Shown here piece by piece: positions 1 through 7,895 of a DNA stretch of 64,000 nt. The DNA is from Terrimesophilobacter sp044464485 (GTDB lineage: Bacteria; Actinomycetota; Actinomycetes; Actinomycetales; Microbacteriaceae). How positions within the stretch are numbered: position 1 is the stretch's first letter; every line of letters begins with the position of its first letter. The notes beneath the pieces are model-generated. The model saw only the letters and a program-made list of their open reading frames with translations, made no database searches and was not told where the DNA came from. Position numbers and translations under genes: made by a program. The DNA lies in NCBI GenBank assembly GCA_044464485.1, contig JBIQLG010000002.1, forward strand, positions 234,416 through 298,415. The letters are read 5' to 3'.

Positions 1-860
1 AAGACAAGCTGGCGATCGTCGACGCCCTGATCTCCTCGGGTGTGAAAGAAATCGAAGCCGTCTCGTTCGCCCATCCGCGCGTCCTGCCGCAGCTCGCTGA
101 CGCGGAGGATGTCATGGCGAACGTGCCACGGCTTCCCGGCGTGACGTATCGTGGCCTGGTTCCGAACTTGAGGGGCGCGCAACGCGCCATCGAGACAAAC
201 CTGGACGCCGTGGTAATGGTGGCATCCGCCGATGAGTCCATGAGCGTGATGAACCAGGGTCGGCCCAGAGCCGACGTGCTCCGGGAACTTCCCGAAGTGG
301 GGAGGATCGTGACCTCAAGCGACGCAGAATTCATCGTGGGGATCGCGTGCGCCATCTTCGCTCCGACCAGGGGCCCGGTGTCGGTGGCCGAGATGGATCT
401 GGTCGTCTCGGCGGCCCAGGACGCCGGCGCCTCGAGTGTCTATATCGGGGCGACCTCCGGCATGGAGCATCCCGTGGAGGTCGCCGAACGGGTGAGCCAC
501 ATCCGCGAGAAGTTCAGCGGCCTGAGTGTCGGTGTCCACCTCCACAATCGCGCGGGTTTCGGTATCGCCTGCGCGATGACGGCGATGACGAGCGGAGCAG
601 ACTGGCTGGAAGGGTCCTTCGCCGGGCTCGGCGGGGATCTCTGGTTCCCTGGCGACCCGAGCGTGCTGGGAAACGTCGCGATGGAGGACCTCGTCCACTT
701 CTGCGAAAGCGGAGGCGTCTCCACCGGGATAGATTTGGTCCAGTATCTTACTGTTGTGGAAGAAGTAGAGCGAATCACCTCGACCGCCTCATCATCGCAT
801 GTCTCGCGAGGAGGAACTCGCCTGGCGCTCAGCGAAGCTCAGTGGGACAACGAGGCCTAG
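1..860 (+). CDS. HMG-CoA lyase-like (pyruvate carboxyltransferase superfamily) protein, 5' end outside window
   Basis: This is the C-terminal 285 residues of a DRE-TIM (HMGL-like) barrel; the reading frame is open from the first base, so the true start lies upstream. The family performs aldol-type C-C bond cleavage or condensation with a divalent metal. The metal-binding HLHN motif is visible in GVHLHNRAGFG and the late barrel segment GNVAMEDLVHF is typical of HMG-CoA lyase. The segment that normally reads GLGGCP, holding the catalytic loop cysteine, reads GLGGDLWFPGD here, so the cysteine is missing. The stop codon abuts the TTG start of the GntR gene, indicating one operon. The substrate is probably a hydroxyacyl-CoA or a related hydroxy acid, but not certainly HMG-CoA. 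Confidence 0.8.
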   Translation, partial: DKLAIVDALISSGVKEIEAVSFAHPRVLPQLADAEDVMANVPRLPGVTYRGLVPNLRGAQRAIETNLDAVVMVASADESMSVMNQGRPRADVLRELPEVGRIVTSSDAEFIVGIACAIFAPTRGPVSVAEMDLVVSAAQDAGASSVYIGATSGMEHPVEVAERVSHIREKFSGLSVGVHLHNRAGFGIACAMTAMTSGADWLEGSFAGLGGDLWFPGDPSVLGNVAMEDLVHFCESGGVSTGIDLVQYLTVVEEVERITSTASSSHVSRGGTRLALSEAQWDNEA

Positions 861-1556
861 TTGAACCCGACAAAGAAGGTCGTCGACGTGGATGAGATCG
901 GTGTGACCGCGAACTCCGGTCCGTCTGTGCATGATGTTCTTTTCGAGATGATCGCCAACGGGGAGCTTTCCCCGGGCTCATGGCTCAGAGAACTGACCAT
1001 TGCCGAGCGGCTGGGGGTGAGCAGGACGCCGGTGCGTGAAGCGCTCAAGCGCCTCAGTGCCGAGGGTTTTGTCGAGTTGAGCCCTAATCGTGGCGCTCAG
1101 GTTGTGTCACCCACTGTCGAGGACGTGCGTGCCGTGTTCGATCTCCGCGTCCTGTTGGAACCTCGAGCGGTCGAGCTGGCCGTGCCGTTGCTCACGGAAT
1201 CCGATCTCGAGGAGCTGAAGGGCCTGCATCAGGAGATGATGAGATTGGCGGCAGGATCCCGGGCCGAAATCGAGACCATCCCCATTCTCAATAACCAGTT
1301 CCACGGCGTGTTTCTCGAGCGATGCGGCAATGAGCTTCTTTCGTCGACGCTCCGTCGAGCGATTCGACCGGTTCTGGTGTCACGTGCCTACTACCTCTAC
1401 AGCGATGCCGCGCTGTCGAGAAGCATGCACCATCACGAGGAAATTCTGGAAGCCGCGGTAATGGCGGATGGTGAAAGCGCAGCGGCGATGATGAAGGCTC
1501 ACGTGCTCGCGGCACGGCGGGTGCTCCTGAACTCGCCCGCGCCGGAGAACAACTGA
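861..1556 (+). CDS. GntR-family transcriptional regulator (FCD domain)
   Basis: A 231-residue regulator. The N-terminal winged helix (about residues 20-85) contains LTIAERLGVSRTPVREAL, the classic GntR recognition helix, followed by an all-helical FCD effector domain (about residues 95-220) with the conserved Asp-Arg and His pattern (FDLRVLLEP, NNQFHGVF, HHHEEIL). The start is TTG directly after the preceding stop codon, with GAGG five bases ahead. FCD regulators usually sense an organic acid intermediate of the catabolic pathway they control. The neighbouring genes suggest it controls this catabolic island. GTATAC-centred sites near the flavin monooxygenase are candidate operators. Confidence 0.92.
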   Translation: MNPTKKVVDVDEIGVTANSGPSVHDVLFEMIANGELSPGSWLRELTIAERLGVSRTPVREALKRLSAEGFVELSPNRGAQVVSPTVEDVRAVFDLRVLLEPRAVELAVPLLTESDLEELKGLHQEMMRLAAGSRAEIETIPILNNQFHGVFLERCGNELLSSTLRRAIRPVLVSRAYYLYSDAALSRSMHHHEEILEAAVMADGESAAAMMKAHVLAARRVLLNSPAPENN

Positions 1557-1575
1557 CGGAGCGAGGAGAAGCACG

Positions 1576-2247
1576 ATGCCCACCGGAGAGAGTGTCGAGG
1601 CAGCCCGGCAATCGTTGACAGGAATCGGGGACCGATACGCGAAAATCGGCTTTGGCCATCCGCTGGGAGTCGGCGATTCGGTCGCGGTCGTCGTCGTCGA
1701 CTTCGTGCGGGCGTATCTTGAGCCGCGCTTTCCCTTTTTCATCGAGAACGCCGCAGATGAGGTCGTGCCGGCGGCCACGGCGGTCCTCGGCACGGCACGC
1801 GAGCTGGGTCTGCCCATCGTGTACACGCGACTCTCTTACGATGAACGCGGGAGCAACGGGGGTCTATTTTTCCAGCGCGTGAAGTCGCTTCAACTGTTCG
1901 TCGAGGGCGGCGGGTCCGAAGCGGCCGATATTCCGGAATCGATCGCGCCCGAGGAAGGCGAATCGGTCATCCTCAAGCAGTATCCGAGTGCGTTCTTCGG
2001 TACGCCGCTCGTGCCCATGCTCACACAGGCGAAGGTGGATACCGTGGCGATACTTGGCTTTTCCACCAGCGGTTGCGTGCGTGCAACGGCATTGGACGCG
2101 ATGTGCTTCGGATTCCGACCCGTTGTCGTCAGCGACGGGGTCGGGGACCACAGTGACCCCCATCGAGCGAACCTGTTCGACCTGGGCTCGAAATATGCCG
2201 ACGTCATGACCTCGCAGGAACTCATCGCCCAGCTGCGCACTCCCTAG
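1576..2247 (+). CDS. isochorismatase-family amidohydrolase
   Basis: A 223-residue cysteine hydrolase of the isochorismatase/nicotinamidase/N-carbamoylsarcosine amidase fold. The catalytic triad is visible: Asp42 in VVVVDFVRAY, Lys134 in VILKQYPSAF and Cys167 in GFSTSGCVRATA. The STSGCVRA signature resembles N-carbamoylsarcosine amidase and maleamate amidase, enzymes that release ammonia from a small amide. GAGGAG lies seven bases before the ATG. It lies 19 bases after the GntR gene on the same strand. Together with the monooxygenase and alpha/beta hydrolase it fits the later steps of N-heterocycle or amide breakdown, which is inference. Confidence 0.88.
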   Translation: MPTGESVEAARQSLTGIGDRYAKIGFGHPLGVGDSVAVVVVDFVRAYLEPRFPFFIENAADEVVPAATAVLGTARELGLPIVYTRLSYDERGSNGGLFFQRVKSLQLFVEGGGSEAADIPESIAPEEGESVILKQYPSAFFGTPLVPMLTQAKVDTVAILGFSTSGCVRATALDAMCFGFRPVVVSDGVGDHSDPHRANLFDLGSKYADVMTSQELIAQLRTP

Positions 2248-2276
2248 AGCGCTGGGCGCCCGCCGCTTGCGGCCGG

Positions 2277-3374
2277 CTAGTCGGAGAGCTCTCTGGTCAG
2301 CCAGTCTGCGATTCGGGAGCGATACTCGAAAGCGCGATCGTGGTTGCAGTGCAATCCCGTTGGATCGATTTCGAGGGTGGTCGGGCCACTCGCCTCCTGC
2401 GCGAGGCGTTCTGACTTGTACACCGGCAGCGCCGTGTCTTTGCCGCCGTGCACAACGTAAAGGGGGCATGTAATGCGCTGCGCGACGTCCGCCAGGCTCA
2501 TGCGCTTGACGACCTCGAAGGTCTCCTCGATACCCAGACCGGTGGCTCGACCGTACGCGACCTTGCTGATGGGTTTTCGTTCGAGGAAGTTGTCGAAGTC
2601 GTAGGTGCCCGGCCACGCGACACACGCCCTGATTCGGTCGTCTTCGGCCGCAGCCCACGCGACCAGGTTGCCTCCGAGGCTCCTGCCGACGATACCGATT
2701 CGATTGCTGTCGATCTCAGGTCGAGACTCCAGAAAGTCGATCGCGCGCGAAATCGAAAGATACGACTCGTGCGAGAGCATCAACCCTCGCTCCAGTGCCT
2801 CTCCCTGGCCGGGACAATCGATGGTCAGTGTTGCGACCCCGCGTCTGATGAGGCGTTGCGAGAGGTCATGGGAGTCTTCCTTCGTGGAATCAAGTCCACC
2901 GACGACGACGGCGCATGCCAGGGGCAACTTACTGGAAGGGACTCTCAAGTACCCCGGGATCGTCTTCCCCTGCCCGATTTCAATTTCCACCGGTTGTGCC
3001 GGAACCTCGAAGAGCTCCGCAGCCTTGGAGTAAAGCTCGATCTTCAGCTTCACACCTTCTGCCTTGCGCTCCGGGTACTTGTAGTACATGAACTGGCCGA
3101 AGTGCGCGCACATGGCCGCGACGACATAGTGATCACCCGCGGTGATCACGGATCCTTCTCGAAGGCACCTTTCGGCGGCGTTCGTGTAGTACTCCGCTCG
3201 CCCCTTCCAGAAGTCCCACCACTGCGACCAATCATCGACACTCGACTGGGCAGACATGATCTCCACAAGAGGAATTCCGTCCGCGAGGGCTCGGTGCGTC
3301 ATTTTGCGCGTGAATTCACCGACGTCGGCGACGTCTGCGTCGCTTCCAAGTTCGCTGGAACCGTTATTGCCCAT
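2277..3374 (-). CDS. alpha/beta hydrolase related to 2,6-dihydroxypseudooxynicotine hydrolase
   Basis: A 365-residue serine hydrolase with an N-terminal helical cap (about residues 20-125), like the esterase/C-C hydrolase group that includes dihydroxypseudooxynicotine hydrolase. The nucleophile elbow is GIVGRSLGG (Ser232); the acid lies in VVHGGKDTALP and the base in GLHCNHD near residue 344. An oxyanion-type GG occurs in VVVGGLDSTKED. It ends head-to-head with the isochorismatase gene (30 bases apart) and is read with the monooxygenase gene upstream on the minus strand. It could also be an acyl esterase or dienelactone-type hydrolase. GAAGGA precedes the ATG at a long spacing of 11 bases. 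Confidence 0.85.
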   Translation of the reverse strand: MGNNGSSELGSDADVADVGEFTRKMTHRALADGIPLVEIMSAQSSVDDWSQWWDFWKGRAEYYTNAAERCLREGSVITAGDHYVVAAMCAHFGQFMYYKYPERKAEGVKLKIELYSKAAELFEVPAQPVEIEIGQGKTIPGYLRVPSSKLPLACAVVVGGLDSTKEDSHDLSQRLIRRGVATLTIDCPGQGEALERGLMLSHESYLSISRAIDFLESRPEIDSNRIGIVGRSLGGNLVAWAAAEDDRIRACVAWPGTYDFDNFLERKPISKVAYGRATGLGIEETFEVVKRMSLADVAQRITCPLYVVHGGKDTALPVYKSERLAQEASGPTTLEIDPTGLHCNHDRAFEYRSRIADWLTRELSD

Positions 3375-3465
3375 TATTCGACCATTCCTTCGTGTTGATT
3401 ACTCGTTGACCGCATGAGGCAACGCAACAGTGACTGCGCTGCGCGCACGCCGCCCGCTCTGACCT

Positions 3466-4659
3466 TTACCAAAGCACTCGTGGCGCAGTGTCGAACATCG
3501 ATGCCTTGAGCAGAAAATCTCGACTGGACTCAGCGGTCGAGGCCAGTTTGCTCATTCGGGCGCGGCGACGCTGCGGATAGTCACTCTCTTTCGACTGCGA
3601 ATTGGTGAAATTGCGGTCGCTCCGAAAGTGAATGTAGCCCTCTGCGACCGACTTCCGGGTCAGCGCATATCCGTCGAGTGCGATGTCGTTCACATCCCCT
3701 TCGAACAGAGCCGTCAGGGTCTTGCCGAACAGGTAGGCGTCATGAATACCGCTGTTCATCCCCATCCCGCCCGAAGGGTTGTTGAGGTGTGCCGCATCGC
3801 CGGCCAGAAAGACTCGGCCCACCCTGAAGGTGTCGGCAACGCGCCGGTACAGGGAATACGCGATGGAGTCCAGCACGGGAAAGGGGCTGCCGAGGTCTGG
3901 CATCAGCCCAGCCAGTCGTGCCTGAACCCGCTCAGGCTCGCGCGCGTGATCGCTGTCTTCATCCGGATCGAGGTGAAACAACACCCGCGTGTGGTCACGG
4001 AGCTCCATGATGCTGCCCGCGACGCCCTTGCCCCACATGTAGGTGACGGGCGCGATCCCGGGTATGTGGTCGACGAAATCGAAATTGGTGCGGACCATGA
4101 GGTATTTAGTGGCATACCGGTCGCCGGTGAACTTCACGCCGAGAGATTCCCGAACGGCACTGTGCGCCCCATCGGCTCCGAGCACGTAGTCGGCCGACAT
4201 CTCCAGGACATCGCCGTCCGCCGTCTGAATCGAGACGGTGGCCGATTCGTCGTTCGACCGCGCCCCGGTCACGCGGTGGTTGAACAGAATCGAGACCGAG
4301 GGAAGCGCCTCAAGCCGGCTGTGAATGATGCGTGTGATCTCCGTTTGATCCGTCTGCATCCGAACCGGGAACTTGGTATCGCCCGAAATCGTCTCGAAGT
4401 CGAACTCGGCAATCAAGGCATCTTGTATACGATCACGATATTGAACCGTGCGAATGATGCGTCCGGCAGCCACCACGTCCCAGGCGACACCGAGCTCATC
4501 GAACAGTTCCAGTGTCGAGGCATGCACGGTGGAGGCTCGGGAAACCACGCGAAGATCCGGCCCCTCTTCGAGCACGGTGACCGAAATTCCCTTGCGACCA
4601 AGGACTAAAGCGGCAGTGAGACCGACAGGGCCGGCCCCTGCGATTATGACAGAGGACAT
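3466..4659 (-). CDS. FAD-dependent aromatic-ring monooxygenase (PheA/TfdB type)
   Basis: A 397-residue class A flavoprotein hydroxylase. It shows the N-terminal Rossmann fingerprint IAGAGPVGLTAA (residues 5-16), the DG motif GADGAHSAVRESLG near residue 160, and the flavin-ribityl GD motif VFLAGDAAHLNNPSGGMG near residue 285. Such enzymes use NAD(P)H and oxygen to hydroxylate phenols or hydroxypyridines. It lacks the thioredoxin-like C-terminal domain of long phenol hydroxylases. GAAGGG precedes the ATG by seven bases. It is the presumed first gene of a minus-strand unit with the alpha/beta hydrolase (91 bases downstream). The exact aromatic substrate is unknown. Confidence 0.88.
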   Translation of the reverse strand: MSSVIIAGAGPVGLTAALVLGRKGISVTVLEEGPDLRVVSRASTVHASTLELFDELGVAWDVVAAGRIIRTVQYRDRIQDALIAEFDFETISGDTKFPVRMQTDQTEITRIIHSRLEALPSVSILFNHRVTGARSNDESATVSIQTADGDVLEMSADYVLGADGAHSAVRESLGVKFTGDRYATKYLMVRTNFDFVDHIPGIAPVTYMWGKGVAGSIMELRDHTRVLFHLDPDEDSDHAREPERVQARLAGLMPDLGSPFPVLDSIAYSLYRRVADTFRVGRVFLAGDAAHLNNPSGGMGMNSGIHDAYLFGKTLTALFEGDVNDIALDGYALTRKSVAEGYIHFRSDRNFTNSQSKESDYPQRRRARMSKLASTAESSRDFLLKASMFDTAPRVLW

Positions 4660-4742
4660 CCGACACCCTTCATCTTTCCGTTCGATTCCCGCAGATCATG
4701 TCAATTGCTGATTCACACTCCGAGGAGCCAGGAACAGCAAAT

Positions 4743-4752
4743 AGTATACAGT
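4743..4752. promoter_or_regulatory. candidate GntR/FCD operator upstream of monooxygenase gene
   Basis: The 10-mer TAGTATACAG, with a GTATAC palindromic core, sits 84 bases ahead of the monooxygenase start. It matches the known FCD-family operator pattern TNGTNNACNA at all but the last position. The region 4660-4896 otherwise holds only AT-rich promoter-like sequence and no gene. Confidence 0.35.
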
Positions 4753-4896
4753 TTGTCAATGTTAGCTCAATGCCGCGAGAACGTCGACTCGCGCAGAATG
4801 AGCCGACCACAACCGTTCCGGTGCGGTTTAGGCTGGCGATTCAGCGACGTCGTCACCGACTCCGCGCTGTCCAGTCGCGCTTCCCGGAGCTCCCGC

Positions 4897-5307
4897 CTAC
4901 GGGCGAGTCGGTCGAGAGTTGTTGCTCGTACTTTCCCGCGACTCCAGCCCCACGGCATCCCGCAGCTCGCTCGCCTCGTCCTGCAATCCCTGGTTCGTGG
5001 CCAAGTGCGCGAGCATCGCGGCCACAGCGTTGAGCTTGTGCTGCAGAGCCTGATCGGCTCGCGTCTGGCTGTTCTGCAGAAGAGCCACCATGAGGAACGT
5101 GACGATCGTGGTGAGCGTGTTGATGATGAGCTGCCACGTGTCGATGTCGCGCAGAAGAATGATCGACGGCGCCCACAACACGACAAGCAGCACACAGAAG
5201 CAGAAAAACCACGCCCGGCTGGCAACTTTGGATGCAGCTTCCGCAAAGTGATCAAACGCTCCAACAACCGGTGACACTTCACTCGGCATAACCGGATTCT
5301 TTTCCAT
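4897..5307 (-). CDS. low-affinity iron permease family membrane protein
   Basis: A 136-residue protein with two close transmembrane segments (about residues 31-52, AWFFCFCVLLVVLWAP, and 60-80, INTLTTIVTFLMVALLQNSQ) followed by a soluble helical tail. The TFLMVALLQNSQ stretch is the hallmark of the Fet4-like low-affinity iron permease family. In bacteria these short proteins have not been firmly shown to transport iron, so the name describes the family only. It stands alone; the 17-bp tandem repeat begins 23 bases before its ATG, in its promoter region. Confidence 0.8.
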   Translation of the reverse strand: MEKNPVMPSEVSPVVGAFDHFAEAASKVASRAWFFCFCVLLVVLWAPSIILLRDIDTWQLIINTLTTIVTFLMVALLQNSQTRADQALQHKLNAVAAMLAHLATNQGLQDEASELRDAVGLESRESTSNNSRPTRP

Positions 5308-5329
5308 GGTTTACTTCTTTCGCCTTGGT

Positions 5330-5399
5330 GGTGACGTGGGTTCAGTGGTGACGTGGGTTCAGTGGTGACGTGGGTTCAGTGGTGACGTGGGTTCAGTGG
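5330..5399. repeat. 17-bp perfect tandem repeat running into the assembly gap
   Basis: At least four identical copies of a 17-bp unit (ggtgacgtgggttcagt) begin at 5330, 5347, 5364 and 5381, and a fifth starts at 5398 before the N run. There is no spacer between copies. The repeat lies between the start of the iron-permease-like gene and the 3' end of the DUF7218 gene. The true copy number is hidden by the gap. Confidence 0.95.
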
Positions 5400-5499
5400 N
5401 NNNNNNNNNNNNNNNNNNNNNNNNNNNNNNNNNNNNNNNNNNNNNNNNNNNNNNNNNNNNNNNNNNNNNNNNNNNNNNNNNNNNNNNNNNNNNNNNNNN
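5400..5499. other. assembly gap (100 Ns)
   Basis: Exactly 100 undetermined bases, the usual placeholder for a gap of unknown size. It follows directly after the tandem repeat, which probably broke the assembly. Any reading frame drawn across it is meaningless. Confidence 0.98.
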
Positions 5500-5759
5500 T
5501 GCCGCAATTGGTCGATGAGTTCGGACTTCTTTTTGCCCGAATACCCGCTCAGGCCGAGTTCCTTCGCGCGGTCGCGCAGTTCGTCGACAGTCCAGCCCTC
5601 GTACGCGCCGGATTCGCCGCCCTTGCGCCCCACAGCTTGTGCACCGCGTTTGGCCACCGCATTCGACACACGTGCGGCTTTCTCCTTCGACGCGCCATCG
5701 CGACGCATTTCTTCATAGAGTTTCGGATCCTTCAGGTGAGAGTTCTTCTTGCCCGGCAT
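5500..5759 (-). CDS. DUF7218-type small basic protein with Rho-N/SAP-like domain, 3' end lost in gap
   Basis: The visible 86 residues start MPGKKNSHLKDPKLYEEM and continue with a basic alanine-rich stretch (SKEKAARVSNAVAKRG) and a second half, YEGWTVDELRDRAKELGLSGYSGKKKSELIDQLR, which looks like a Rho N-terminal or SAP-like helix-extended-helix nucleic-acid-binding fold. The C-terminus disappears into the gap. GGAAGGAG lies seven bases before the ATG. Homologues are widespread small actinobacterial proteins of unknown function, sometimes labelled plasmid stabilisation proteins; that name is not evidence of function. Confidence 0.75.
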
Positions 5760-5942
5760 TGCGTGCTCCTTCCTTGTCTGAGGTTCCCAATGTGCTCCAC
5801 GTGATCGTGGCCTTCAAGGCCTTGATTCCACAGGAAACTTTTGCTAGCTGCGTTACCCGGGGGGTTCGCACCGCGTCTCGCACTTCCGTACGGGAACATG
5901 TGCGGTCAGCGCACGCGCTGCGCGAACGAGACCTGGTGCGTA

Positions 5943-6638
5943 CTATCGCTTTCCAACTCGGTCACTGAGCCAGGCGAAAGGATCTGTCGGTTGCGTGCCG
6001 CCCAACAGGATCTCGAAATGCAGGTGTGGGCCCATGCTGAGCCCGGTGTTTCCCACCAGCCCGATCAGTTGGCCGACCGTCACGTGTTGACCAACCACCA
6101 CGGTCTCGGTGCCTTCCTGCATGTGCGCGTAAAGGCTGCTTACGCGCTCACCGTCCACGACGTGGTCGATTTTCACATGGATCCCGAGTTCCCAGCTGAT
6201 GGTGTTGACGGCGCTCACCACTCCGTCGGCAATCGCCTGAATGGGCGTGCCTGCCCCCGGGATCATGTCCAATCCCTTGTGGAACGTGGAGCAAATTTCG
6301 CACGGCGCGACTCGCGGACCGAAACCCGTAATGATGGGCACTCCCTTCGAGAACGGCCATTGGATTGGCGAGTGAGGATCGTTGACGAAAGTGGCCGCCG
6401 TGCGCGAAAAGGGCTGGTGTTCGTCGGGAACGAATCGCGTGACCGTGTACTCATCCCGCGTGATTCCCGTTGATGAATTTCCGTCGCTCATTGCGGCAAT
6501 GGACTGCGTCTCTTCGACGGACGCAATCGCGTTGACCGCGGTGTCCGCGACGTCCGCGTAGGCGGGAAGGAGATACGTGGTCATGAGAAGACCTGCCGCG
6601 AGCGCGGCAAACACGGCGCGGAAGCCCGAACCCTTCAT
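5943..6638 (-). CDS. secreted M23-family metallopeptidase (peptidoglycan endopeptidase), copy 1
   Basis: A 231-residue protein with a signal-anchor sequence (residues 1-28, AVFAALAAGLLMTTYLLPAYA) and a C-terminal LytM/M23 domain. Zinc ligands are visible in STFHKGLDM and GPHLHFE. A CxxC pair (APCEICSTFHKG) lies just before the first ligand. M23 enzymes cut peptidoglycan cross-bridges, or act as non-catalytic activators when ligands are missing; here they are present. A longer frame begins at 6731, but the strong GGGAGGTGGGA site 6-10 bases before the ATG at 6638 fixes the start. It is a paralogue of the gene at 13032-14126. Confidence 0.88.
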   Translation of the reverse strand: MKGSGFRAVFAALAAGLLMTTYLLPAYADVADTAVNAIASVEETQSIAAMSDGNSSTGITRDEYTVTRFVPDEHQPFSRTAATFVNDPHSPIQWPFSKGVPIITGFGPRVAPCEICSTFHKGLDMIPGAGTPIQAIADGVVSAVNTISWELGIHVKIDHVVDGERVSSLYAHMQEGTETVVVGQHVTVGQLIGLVGNTGLSMGPHLHFEILLGGTQPTDPFAWLSDRVGKR

Positions 6639-6737
6639 CTGGATCCCACCTCCCCGTCCTGCTCGCGGATCACCATAGCCCACGCGATGCGGGTCTACCT
6701 GAGAGTTCCTCCCCTGCCGGGATGCCGCCACAAGGTG

Positions 6738-7733
6738 TCAGAGGCCGAGTAATCGCTCCGTGTCGCCGAAGACTTCGAGACCCGCCGCCCGCGCGGTGCC
6801 CTCGAGCAGGGTGCGGCCATCGTTATCCCGATGTCGCAGGGTGATGCGGGCATCCAACGTCTCTTCGACCCGCTGGTGCATCGCGGTGCGCAGCGGTGCA
6901 TGCAGCAGACCGCCGCGCACGCGCTCGGCCTCGAGCTCAAGCACGCCGTCTTTTCCGGCAAGACTCCAGCGCACGTGGCTGTCGTCGATGTCGAGGCGAC
7001 GTTCCCGCGCGCGGTTGTATGTGGTCCAGCGATGCAACCGCCCACTGTGCCGCAGCCCTGCAATGTATCCGCGGAATGGTCGACCCAGCCACGGGATGAT
7101 CGCCACAGATCCGATGAACGATGCTTCCTCATCCGAGTCGATGTGATTGCTCGCCATCCACACATATCCGGCGGGGAATGCCTTCCCCCAGTCTTTTTCT
7201 ATGTAGCCCTTGCCGCCATCGAAGTCGGTGGCGACGCCCTCAACCTCCAAAGTTCCGTGGAGCCGGTGGCCGAATGACACGATGCCGTGAAAGCATTCCA
7301 TGAACGGCACGAGACCGTACCAGCCCATAATGCCGGGTTCGCGCAATGTCACCGGCCACGGCGTGAGCGGAGTCGAGTAACGGATGCTTCCGCGCAACTG
7401 CGGCAAATCCAGATCGACACCGTGCGCGTCGAAGCGATTTGCTCCGACTGTGACCGCGAATCGACCGGTTTGGGCAGAAAACTCTTCCGGCTCGAATCGG
7501 TGATACCAGCTTCTCCCGGTCAGTCCGTCGAGCACCTGCACGAACGCTTCGTCGTGGTCTCCGTCGGCATCCGCCAACCCGCGAAATACCCCTGGGATGA
7601 CCGCCCACCGCTGCGCGAGGTCGGCGTTCACGAGCTTGACGTACCAACCCTCGAAGTAACCGCGCGTCATGCCGTGGCCGTGATATGCCTCCGGATGCCG
7701 AACGCCGCGCACGTAGTCAACGGGAGTTCGCAT
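6738..7733 (-). CDS. tocopherol cyclase family protein
   Basis: A 331-residue soluble protein matching the tocopherol-cyclase-like family: the N-terminal GYFEGWYVKLV motif, the central GYIEKDWGKAFP motif and W/H-rich strands such as YVWMASNHI. Plant homologues close the chromanol ring of vitamin E, but bacterial members without a tocopherol pathway have no proven reaction, and no such pathway is visible here. A TTG at 7763 would add ten residues, but TACAAT six bases before the ATG at 7733 is a leaderless -10 box, so I chose 7733. Confidence 0.82.
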   Translation of the reverse strand: MRTPVDYVRGVRHPEAYHGHGMTRGYFEGWYVKLVNADLAQRWAVIPGVFRGLADADGDHDEAFVQVLDGLTGRSWYHRFEPEEFSAQTGRFAVTVGANRFDAHGVDLDLPQLRGSIRYSTPLTPWPVTLREPGIMGWYGLVPFMECFHGIVSFGHRLHGTLEVEGVATDFDGGKGYIEKDWGKAFPAGYVWMASNHIDSDEEASFIGSVAIIPWLGRPFRGYIAGLRHSGRLHRWTTYNRARERRLDIDDSHVRWSLAGKDGVLELEAERVRGGLLHAPLRTAMHQRVEETLDARITLRHRDNDGRTLLEGTARAAGLEVFGDTERLLGL

Positions 7734-7739
7734 CCCGTC

Positions 7740-7745
7740 ATTGTA
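7740..7745 (-). promoter_or_regulatory. leaderless -10 box of tocopherol-cyclase-like gene
   Basis: TACAAT on the minus strand, six bases, then ATG at 7733. Transcription would start at or beside the start codon. Confidence 0.55.
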
Positions 7746-7836
7746 GGTGCGCAGCGTTGACAACGAAACTTCGCATAAAAATGGGCGTCGTATGGCAAAA
7801 CTTCACCTCATTCTCAACAACTTCTCACGTGAACAG

Positions 7837-7861
7837 GTCACGCTGAGCGGAGCGGCGTGAC
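7837..7861. terminator. inverted repeat ahead of topoisomerase gene
   Basis: GTCACGC (7837-7843) and GCGTGAC (7855-7861) form a perfect 7-bp stem with an 11-base loop. There is no T tract. It could be a weak terminator or a regulatory hairpin in the 162 bases separating the divergent genes. Confidence 0.3.
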
Positions 7862-7895
7862 GTTTTCGCGTTCGCACTGAGTTGGCAGGATTTCG

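Noticed and set aside
5330..5399. Possible CRISPR array
   Set aside because: The 17-bp units abut with no spacers and no cas genes are present.
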